22,007 nt of DNA from Chth-196 sp044376515 (lineage in GTDB: Bacteria > Verrucomicrobiota > Verrucomicrobiia > Chthoniobacterales > Chthoniobacteraceae), in contig JBILKV010000061.1 of the NCBI GenBank assembly GCA_044376515.1, positions 1 to 22,007 on the forward strand, written 5' to 3'. Below, in pieces: positions 8,091 to 13,918 of this stretch. Numbering within the stretch: the first letter of the stretch is position 1; every line of letters begins with the position of its first letter. The translations under genes and the position numbers were made by a program. Below the pieces are notes generated by a model. That model ran no database searches and was not told where the DNA came from. It worked only from the letters and a program-made list of their open reading frames with translations.

Positions 8091-8600
8091 GGGGGTTTTC
8101 AAGGGAGTTGTCTTCAGCGCGAAAAATCGGCCACTTTTTTTGAAGGTTGGCGGGTCGGATTTCCTGTCGCGTGCGGCGAGACTTGGTCGGCGCACCGCAC
8201 AGGGCCTTCCACGGGTGGGTTGTCCGGGCCACCTCTCGTCCAGGGGGGGGATCACAAGTTGCGCTGATACTCATGGTGGTCTCTTGCGGATTCCCAAGCT
8301 GAAACCTCGCGGCACATTGACTGCATCCCAGGGATTCGACGACTCAGGCCCAGACCACCCAGAACGCTCCACTCGATCTTTCGTATGAATCGTTCGGTGC
8401 TTTCTGACACTGGACACCATTTGGAAGCGCCTGCAAAACGGGCAATAGTAAAAAAAATTGCGAATTGGTTTGTTTGTAAACAAACGAACCTTCCTTCTGA
8501 GAAAAGGGTGCCGGCCGTGGGCTGGTTTCGCAGGTCCATTTGACGGTCCGGAGATAAAAAAGTTTTGCTTAACCTGAAAACCCAGAACGCTCTCGAAAAC
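8091..8600. other. Divergent intergenic region with dyad operator candidate
   Basis: Roughly 510 bp separate the sigma gene (minus) from the lipoprotein gene (plus). I see no coding sequence with a recognisable product. The left half is GC-rich; the stretch around 8430-8500 is notably AT-rich and carries a strong dyad, consistent with promoters for both directions lying here. No confident -35/-10 pair could be assigned on either strand. Confidence 0.6.
8467..8490. promoter_or_regulatory. Candidate operator dyad (11+2+11 bp)
   Basis: Arms GGTTTGTTTGT and ACAAACGAACC are inverted around a 2-bp AA spacer, with a single mismatch (T opposite G, a wobble pair in RNA). The dyad sits in the AT-rich centre of a divergent intergenic region, 377 bp from the sigma start and 110 bp from the lipoprotein start. 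The very short spacer argues against a hairpin terminator and for a protein-binding site. No U-tract follows on either strand. Confidence 0.5.
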
Positions 8601-9323
8601 ATGTCGCCACAAAAAGTATTCCTCCCCTCAAAGTTTCTGATGGTTGTGTTTCTTGCCCTCGCAACCTCGGGATGCGCGCTGGTCGCGGGAGGTCGCTCCA
8701 CCCTGCTGACCCCCGGGGTCCGCGGTGGTAGCCCGCTCCAGCGTTCCCAAGGCTGGGGCTGGCTCGCACTCTGCAGGACCGGACCAAAGCAGTGGGCCCT
8801 GATTCCGGCAGCCACCGAAACACGGCTGATTCGCGACGGCAAGAGGGGACAGCCCGGCTCGAAGATGAGACACGAAATCCTCTCCAACCGACCGGAAGCG
8901 CTTTGCCTGTTGAGGCACCGGGAGGTCGGCCCCGGCAGCGTGGTCCCAGCGGATTTTAACTCGGCGCAGCCCTTGGGATTCGACCTGCTCAAGAGCATGG
9001 GCTCCGGCGTGCCGGTGGTGTGTTCCATCGACGCCTACCGCCTCGGTGCGGTACACTCGGCTGGGGAACCGTCCCGATACACCCTCCAGGTTTCGGTGAA
9101 CGAGAGAGCGCCCGTGGTTTTAGAGGAATTTGAACGCGGCGGCGAACCGGCATTCGAGCGGGCTCTCCTGATTTGGGCGGGGGACCTCAACCGCGACGGC
9201 GTAGCCGACTTTCTCATTGAGCGCTCCTCTTCCGGTTGGAAAACTCGGAACCTCTACCTTTCGAGAAAGGCGGGCGAAAGCTATCAGCGCGCTGGAATGG
9301 ATGCTTGGGAGGAGAACCCTTGA
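8601..9323 (+). CDS. Putative lipoprotein with Ca-binding-like DxNxDG motif
   Basis: 240 residues from ATG; an in-frame TTG 12 codons upstream is possible but puts extra polar residues before the signal. The N-terminus (KFLMVVFLALATSGC) is a lipoprotein-type signal with the candidate lipid-attachment cysteine at residue 25. The -3 position is threonine rather than the usual leucine, so the lipobox is imperfect. Near the C-terminus, residues 192-203 read WAGDLNRDGVAD, a DxNxDGxxD loop as found in FG-GAP/VCBS and dockerin-type calcium-binding repeats. The rest has no family I recognise. It is transcribed divergently from the sigma-factor operon and followed 35 bp later by an intrinsic terminator, so it is probably monocistronic. 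Confidence 0.8.
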   Translation: MSPQKVFLPSKFLMVVFLALATSGCALVAGGRSTLLTPGVRGGSPLQRSQGWGWLALCRTGPKQWALIPAATETRLIRDGKRGQPGSKMRHEILSNRPEALCLLRHREVGPGSVVPADFNSAQPLGFDLLKSMGSGVPVVCSIDAYRLGAVHSAGEPSRYTLQVSVNERAPVVLEEFERGGEPAFERALLIWAGDLNRDGVADFLIERSSSGWKTRNLYLSRKAGESYQRAGMDAWEENP

Positions 9324-9357
9324 CAGACTCCCTGCCCGCTTCCCGAGGCATCAGGCG

Positions 9358-9384
9358 TGGCCTTTTTAAGGCCAGGCATTTTTT
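9358..9384 (+). terminator. Rho-independent terminator after lipoprotein gene
   Basis: A perfect 7-bp stem TGGCCTT/AAGGCCA closes a TTT loop; after GGCA a run of six T residues follows (9379-9384). It lies 35 bp past the lipoprotein stop codon on the same strand. Confidence 0.75.
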
Positions 9385-9707
9385 GGGAGGCTCATCGCTT
9401 ATCCGCCAACGGCCCTCCATGGATCATACGGGCTTCCAACCCCATTGAAAGCGGCCGCTTAGCGGAGACTGTTCTTGAATGCTGAGAGATGATCGTTTTT
9501 TACCGCGTTTCCGCTGCTCGAGCGAGCGTCTGACCGCGGGGCGCGTTAATGGGCTGCAATGTTTTTGGTAAACGGCAGGATTCGCTCTCCGGATGCATGT
9601 GCGCGGCGCAGGGGGGGCGGGCAATCCCGGCGCCCTGGAAACAACGTTTCCCAGTCAAACAACCTCCCCAGAGAAAGTTTTTCTGAAAAGCTCCACTCCC
9701 TCCAACG
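9385..9707. other. Intergenic stretch without a recognised gene
   Basis: About 320 bp between the terminator and the DUF1080-like gene. It contains a perfect 12-bp palindrome (AAGCGGCCGCTT at 9449-9460) but no open frame with a believable product. The promoter of the next gene should lie here, yet no convincing -35/-10 pair is visible. Confidence 0.5.
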
Positions 9708-10478
9708 ATGAAGGAACAACTCGCCGTCCTCAGCTTTCTAATCGCCGCGCTCCCGGTGCACGCAGAAGCCGTAGCGCTTCCAAAAACATTTGCGACTATC
9801 CGGGGCAAAACATTGTACGCGGATGCTCTTGCGCAGTTACCGGAGCGTACGTCCGACAAAGTCCGGACCTTTGCTAGCGGATTCAAAGGGTGGCGTTTTA
9901 ATTCCGGACACGAAGGGGGAAAAGGGGGGCGTTGGGAGCAATGTGACAACGCTTTCCACGGCGTCGAATCGCCGGGTGCCAACCATCCCGCCACCGCCTC
10001 CTACGGCCTCCATTTTCAGGACGCGATCATTCAAGTGGACGTGCGGTTGAATGACGTTCCCGCGGAGGGTCGAAAATACCGATCCATTTTCGTCAAGGCC
10101 ACGGACGAAAAGGACTACGTCTGCGGGCTGTTTTTAGGACAAGGCGGCCTCAATCTGGTGCCCTACTCGGCGGATAAGATCAATCCCGCGACCAATCAGA
10201 GAGACAAGGACCCTCAGGGCTCTGTCCGTATCTCTCTGAATCTGGGCGAGTGGTACACGGTCGTTCTCGAACTCAAAGACGGCGAGGCCGTGGGCAGCGT
10301 GGCGGGTAAGGCAGTCGCGGTGAAGGCTCCGCTGCTTGCTGCTCCCAAGTGCAGCGTGATGCTGGGCGTCGGCACGGACGCGAGCTTCCGGAACCTGCAT
10401 ATCTGGGAAGCACTGCCAAAACCTGATCGCAACCCGCAGACGGAACCGGCTCCCGACCGGACCTCTGGTTCGCGCTGA
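9708..10478 (+). CDS. Secreted DUF1080-like (LamG/3-keto-disaccharide hydrolase fold) protein
   Basis: 256 residues. The N-terminus MKEQLAVLSFLIAALPVHAEA is a Sec signal peptide ending in HA-EA. The mature part reads as a concanavalin-like jellyroll: 'FASGFKGWRFNSG' near the start, 'FQDAIIQVDVRLNDV' and 'RSIFVKATDEKDYVCGLFLG' in the middle, 'LNLGEWYTVVLELKDGEAVGSVAGKAV' and 'LGVGTDASFRNLHIWEA' at the end. The last two are the typical 'W...v...g....vng....' and 'i.l....v.fRNi.i' signatures of PF06439. Family members in Planctomycetes/Verrucomicrobia are associated with carbohydrate processing; the specific substrate cannot be told. The C-terminal tail (about residues 240-256) is polar and disordered. 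It is separated from the permease gene downstream by a non-coding leader. Confidence 0.82.
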   Translation: MKEQLAVLSFLIAALPVHAEAVALPKTFATIRGKTLYADALAQLPERTSDKVRTFASGFKGWRFNSGHEGGKGGRWEQCDNAFHGVESPGANHPATASYGLHFQDAIIQVDVRLNDVPAEGRKYRSIFVKATDEKDYVCGLFLGQGGLNLVPYSADKINPATNQRDKDPQGSVRISLNLGEWYTVVLELKDGEAVGSVAGKAVAVKAPLLAAPKCSVMLGVGTDASFRNLHIWEALPKPDRNPQTEPAPDRTSGSR

Positions 10479-10702
10479 TTTCGCGCGCTGCCCGGGGCTT
10501 CCAGCTGTGCCATGGTAGGGACGTGCCTCCCAAAAAGCAGACCCCTCCCCGAGAAGGAGAAGCCTTTCCCTTGCTCCGCCACAAGGGAGGTTCCGGGGGC
10601 TTACACCGATTCCCGCAAGCGCCTCCGTCCTGCAATCTCGCCACGAGGGAAGCCACCACGGCGGGCGAAGCTTCGTTTCCCCAGATTCACACGGGGCTCA
10701 TC

Positions 10703-11800
10703 TTGAAGGAACCGCAGGATCCCAACCCGGAGGCTGGCAGACGCCAGACGGATGTCGGATCCGAAACCTGGAGCCCCGCGTGCGCAGCGGAGCGGGCTGC
10801 CGCTCTCTGGCGCCTGCTGTTGGCCACCGCCGCGTGGGGGTTGAGTTTTCCCACCGCCAAAGCCGTCATGGAAGCACAGGCACGGTTCCTGCCCGGATAT
10901 CCGGAGTGGTTCCACGCCGCCCTCGTGCTGGCGCACCGGATGATCCTCGCCGCACTGCTCATGGGCGGCTGTTACGCCACGCGGTTGCCCTATCTGCAGC
11001 GTACCGAGCTTTGGCAGGGCGTCCAACTCGGCCTCTGGGGAGCAGCTGGAATGCTCCTTCAAACGGACGCTCAGAATCGCATCCCCGCAAGCACCTCCGC
11101 TTTTTTCACCCAGTTCACCTCGGTCTTTATTCCCGCCTGGGTGGCCTTCAGCTCCGGCCGCCTGCCCCCCCTGCGCGTAATCGTCGCAAGCTGCCTTGTC
11201 ATTTTCGGCTGCGCACTGTTGAGCGGCGTGGATTTTTCCGGGATGGGCTTCGGCATGGGGGAATGGGAAACCATCCTCGCAGCGGTTCTTTTTTCGGGTC
11301 AGATCTTGTGTCTCGAACAGAAAAAGTTTCACAGCAACGACATGCAAAGGGTTGCAGTGGTCATGTTTTCGGTAAAAGCCGCCGTGCTTTTGCCCGTCGT
11401 GCTGCTGGTCAGTCCCGTTTCCCCCGCCGCAGCGGGAGCGTTCCAACACGCGGTTTCCCGTGCCGCGGGTTGGACGGCACTGTACACCTCGCCGTCCATG
11501 TGGTTCATGCTTGGACTGCTGACGCTGTTCTCGACCGTGTTCAGCTACTCCGTCATGACCCACTGGCAGCCCCGCGTCTCCTCGGTGCAGGCTGGGCTCA
11601 TCTATGCCACCGAACCCGTGTTTGCCACCCTCTGGGCCCTTTTTCTGCCCGCTTGGTTTTCGCGTCTGGCCGACATTTCGTACGCAAACGAATCCCTCAG
11701 CTTGAGTTTCTTCGGGGGAGCCTTCGCGATCATTTTGGCAAACGCCCTCACCGCCGTGCAAAACACGCATCCCGCAAAACCGGCGAAGCACGCCTCATGA
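10703..11800 (+). CDS. EamA/DMT-superfamily permease
   Basis: From the proposed TTG start the protein is 365 residues with about ten hydrophobic helices in two halves. The first begins 'LWRLLLATAAWGLSFPTAKAV'. The second carries the EamA signature near 'FSTVFSYSVMTHWQPRVSSVQAGLI' and 'EPVFATLWALF'. These proteins export or import small metabolites through the inner membrane; the substrate is unpredictable. The start is uncertain: the frame is open upstream to a GTG at 10523, giving 425 residues, but those 60 extra residues are proline/arginine-rich with no helix and appear non-coding. The TTG has a GGGG tract 7 bp upstream. The final residues are a short cytoplasmic tail. No partner gene adjoins it. 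Confidence 0.85.
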   Translation: MKEPQDPNPEAGRRQTDVGSETWSPACAAERAAALWRLLLATAAWGLSFPTAKAVMEAQARFLPGYPEWFHAALVLAHRMILAALLMGGCYATRLPYLQRTELWQGVQLGLWGAAGMLLQTDAQNRIPASTSAFFTQFTSVFIPAWVAFSSGRLPPLRVIVASCLVIFGCALLSGVDFSGMGFGMGEWETILAAVLFSGQILCLEQKKFHSNDMQRVAVVMFSVKAAVLLPVVLLVSPVSPAAAGAFQHAVSRAAGWTALYTSPSMWFMLGLLTLFSTVFSYSVMTHWQPRVSSVQAGLIYATEPVFATLWALFLPAWFSRLADISYANESLSLSFFGGAFAIILANALTAVQNTHPAKPAKHAS

Positions 11801-11908
11801 GTCTGATACCACGTACCTGAGTTTTCTGGATTATTAGCGATGGGAACCCCGTGAATGAATCGTTCCGCCTTGTTCAGAAAAACGGCGCGGATTTTCGCCA
11901 AATCTGAC

Positions 11909-12116
11909 GCCCCGCAAGGGGCATTTCTCTTTCAGCCCATGGCAACGCCATGGGAAAACCGACCCAAAAAAGAATACGCCCTGAAAGGGCACACTCACCT
12001 GCCCGGTCCATCCGAAAGCGTGGCTTCCTCATGGGGCGCCCTTTCAAGGGCTTCATGTTTGATAACGGATCAAACCCACGGCGTTGCCATGGGCTGCGAG
12101 TAGCCTGCCCCGGGGC
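11909..12116. repeat. Compound nested palindromic repeat (A-B-C / C'-B'-A')
   Basis: Six hairpins are arranged with near mirror symmetry about position 12014. Left: GCCCC-gcaa-GGGGC (11909-11922), CCCATGGC-aac-GCCATGGG (11936-11954), GCCCT-gaa-AGGGC (11978-11990). Right: GCCCTT-tc-AAGGGC (12038-12051), the near-palindrome CCCACGGC-gtt-GCCATGGG (12075-12093), GCCCCGGGGC (12107-12116). Centre-to-centre distances are 29.5 and 39 bp on the left and 39.5 and 27.5 bp on the right. It resembles the interspersed palindromic repeats I associate with Verrucomicrobia and related genomes, and it could be a small non-autonomous element. Confidence 0.72.
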
Positions 12117-12163
12117 GGAAACACTCCGGTTATCATTGAGAGTTGGTGTGACCTCTTTTCCCT

Positions 12164-12210
12164 CCCCTTGCCCCCTCCCCTTGCCGGGAACAAGGGCAGG
12201 GGGCAGGGGG
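12164..12210. repeat. Long GC-rich inverted repeat
   Basis: Arms of 20 bp (12164-12183 and 12191-12210) flank a 7-nt loop CCGGGAA. Eighteen positions are Watson-Crick pairs, one is G-T and one is mismatched. The arms are made of runs of C or G interrupted by TTG or CA. No U-tract follows on either strand, so it is not a standard terminator; a REP-like repeat is more likely. Confidence 0.65.
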
Positions 12211-12265
12211 CAGGGGTCAGGAAAAAAGGGGCGCTTCGGCGGAAGCTGTGGGTAAAACCGGAAGG

Positions 12266-12291
12266 AATCGCGCTGGCAAATCGCGCTGGCA
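12266..12291. repeat. 13-bp perfect tandem duplication
   Basis: AATCGCGCTGGCA occurs twice with no gap, in non-coding DNA just right of the GC-rich inverted repeat. Confidence 0.6.
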
Positions 12292-12519
12292 CCGCCGGCA
12301 TTCACTTTCTGGGCTTTGCCTTCGCCCAGCAGGTGATGGATGGCGGCTGGCGTTCGCTTCTCGTCCCGTTTCCGCAGAACGTTCTCAGCCGGAACCACGG
12401 TGTCATGACTTCAATTGTCAACGGCCGCCCCCGTCCCACCCGCGCTATCTCTCCAACCCCTCACGAATCGATGTGGGGAGATCAGATACCGCAAACTGGC
12501 AAATCCATGATGAGAAGCT

Positions 12520-12735
12520 TCAGACTGCACGATCCGCGAAGCGATCAAAGCGATTCGAAAGAATCAGGAAGGTAGGTGCCCAGAGGCCGACGAAAATGCC
12601 GAAACGTTCAGCATGAGCGACATTGTCCACGGTTGTTCCCCCAGCGAAGAACCAAATCGCAATCGACCCCAAAATGGAGGCGAAACCGAGAAAGAAACAG
12701 ACCGTGCTAAGTAGTTTGAGTTGACTCGCTTTCAT
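12520..12735 (-). CDS. Small two-helix membrane protein, unknown function
   Basis: 71 residues: MKASQLKLLSTVCFFLGFAS... gives a first membrane helix at about residues 7-31. A polar loop (GGTTVDNVAHAERF) follows, then a second helix at about 43-61 (FGIFVGLWAPTFLILSN), and a basic/acidic C-terminal tail. The pattern is strongly protein-like compared with neighbouring frames and has proper helix boundaries, so I consider it a real gene. No clear Shine-Dalgarno precedes the ATG. The family is not recognised. It stands alone in repeat-rich DNA, with no co-directional neighbour within 450 bp. Confidence 0.7.
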   Translation of the reverse strand: MKASQLKLLSTVCFFLGFASILGSIAIWFFAGGTTVDNVAHAERFGIFVGLWAPTFLILSNRFDRFADRAV

Positions 12736-13210
12736 TCCGAGAATTTCGCCGAATTCCGCCCCTTTGCGAGTCGAAATACATGGATTTGTGCTGACAGGTA
12801 TTCGGAGAATCTCTGACCCCGAGCATGAGGGATCGGGTGTTGGGTTTCGGTAAATCCTCCAGCGTCAGAAACCCGATCCTGGGTACCCAAAAAATGGTGG
12901 CGGTTGTTTTTCACCCGCAATTCCAAAGTTCTCGCGTTCCGGAGTACCGAGGAATGCGCCAACGGGCAGCTCCGCCGATGCGCTGATGGGCCGAGATTCC
13001 TTCTTGCGCAGTCCCTCTCGGAGCGCGGCGACCCTCGCACTTCCGTCCGAAACACGCCCTGCTCTTGCCTGGGATGTTGTTGTTGCGCGGGAGTTTTCCG
13101 CCTTCAAAGCGCGCCGAAGCGCCCGTGCAGGAATCCACTCCAGCGTGGGGCTCGATATTGGATCCGCCGAGGAGCGCGCTGAAATCCGTGGCCTCAAGAT
13201 GAAATGCTCC
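12736..13210. other. Intergenic stretch, no confident gene
   Basis: About 475 bp between the small membrane protein gene and the end of the second cytochrome operon. A minus-strand frame of about 110 codons covers 12865-13197, but it is arginine/serine/alanine-rich with no hydrophobic core or known motif. I see no terminator with a T-run for the operon that ends at 13211. Confidence 0.5.
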
Positions 13211-13900
13211 CTAGGGCGTGGGCTTTGCCTTCAAATCTTCGATGGTGATGTTCCGGTACCGAATCTCCGTTGCGCCGCCGTGAATCTGAATTGCGATCTT
13301 CCCCGTGCGCGGGATGCCCTCGTCCTTCTCCGTATAATCCGCAGTCAGCACATCATTGATCCAAAGCTGGATCCTTGGCCCCTCGGCGCGGATGCGGTAG
13401 CGGTTCCATTCGCCAATGCCCAACTTCTTCGCGTTTTCCACCTGCGAATCGAGCGCGCGTCTGATCAAGGCTCCCGGGCGTCCGGCCTCGCTCGACAGAT
13501 CCACATCCGCCACGCCGAAGACGGCAAGAAAGCGATTCCGCCGGGACTCATCGTAAAGACAACCGTCTATGCCCGGAGCAAAGTCCGCCTGGTAGCCGCT
13601 GACTTCGTGGTGATTCGACACGCGCTCGCTGCGAAACTGGACGCCGCCGTTGTTCTCACCGCGCCGGTACTCAAGACGCAGATCAAAATCGGCGTAGTCG
13701 CCGGTGGTGCAGAGAAACTCATTGCGCGGCTGCTTTATGTCAGATTTGCCGGCGATAATCTCGCCCTTTTCGATGCGCCACGTTTTCGCCGTGTCGCCCT
13801 CCCAGCCGGTGAAGGTCTTGCCATCGAAGATCGCCACAGGCGCGCCGGAAAGTGGCAGGACCGTGAGCAGTAGGCCGAAAAGACTGACAAATGTTTTCAT
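13211..13900 (-). CDS. DUF1080 / 3-keto-disaccharide hydrolase family protein
   Basis: 229 residues with a Sec signal peptide (MKTFVSLFGLLLTVLPLSGA). The mature protein opens with the diagnostic PF06439 segment 'AIFDGKTFTGWEGD...WRIEKGEIIAG'. It continues with 'NEFLCTTGDYADFDLRLEYR', 'ENNGGVQFRSERV', 'GYQADFAPGIDGCLYDE' and 'GEWNRYRIRAEGPRIQLWIND', and closes with 'GKIAIQIHGGATEIRYRNITIEDL'. All parts of the domain are present and the length is usual. Some relatives have been described as 3-keto-disaccharide hydrolases, so carbohydrate processing is plausible here. It starts 18 bp after the upstream DUF1592 gene stop and is the last gene of a three-gene operon. Confidence 0.93.
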   Translation of the reverse strand: MKTFVSLFGLLLTVLPLSGAPVAIFDGKTFTGWEGDTAKTWRIEKGEIIAGKSDIKQPRNEFLCTTGDYADFDLRLEYRRGENNGGVQFRSERVSNHHEVSGYQADFAPGIDGCLYDESRRNRFLAVFGVADVDLSSEAGRPGALIRRALDSQVENAKKLGIGEWNRYRIRAEGPRIQLWINDVLTADYTEKDEGIPRTGKIAIQIHGGATEIRYRNITIEDLKAKPTP

Positions 13901-13918
13901 GGGCGCTGTGAGTTCGCA

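Larger units (their letters stand above)
11801..12519. other. Repeat-rich intergenic region
   Basis: Some 720 bp with no supportable gene. It holds a symmetric six-hairpin palindromic element (11909-12116), a long GC-rich inverted repeat (12164-12210) and a perfect 13-bp tandem duplication (12266-12278 and 12279-12291). Short frames cross the region, but their sequences are those of translated repeats rather than proteins. Confidence 0.7.

Noticed and set aside
10523..10702. N-terminal extension of the EamA permease
   Set aside because: The 60 residues are proline/arginine-rich with no helix, and the upstream GTG has no usable ribosome-binding site spacing.
10601..11791. 396-codon minus-strand frame opposite the EamA permease
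   Set aside because: Histidine/glycine-rich antisense translation; the plus strand encodes a ten-helix membrane protein.
12164..12210. GC-rich inverted repeat as an intrinsic terminator
   Set aside because: No T-run follows on either strand; the nearby A-tract lies at 12222-12227 on the plus strand and precedes the stem for minus-strand transcripts.
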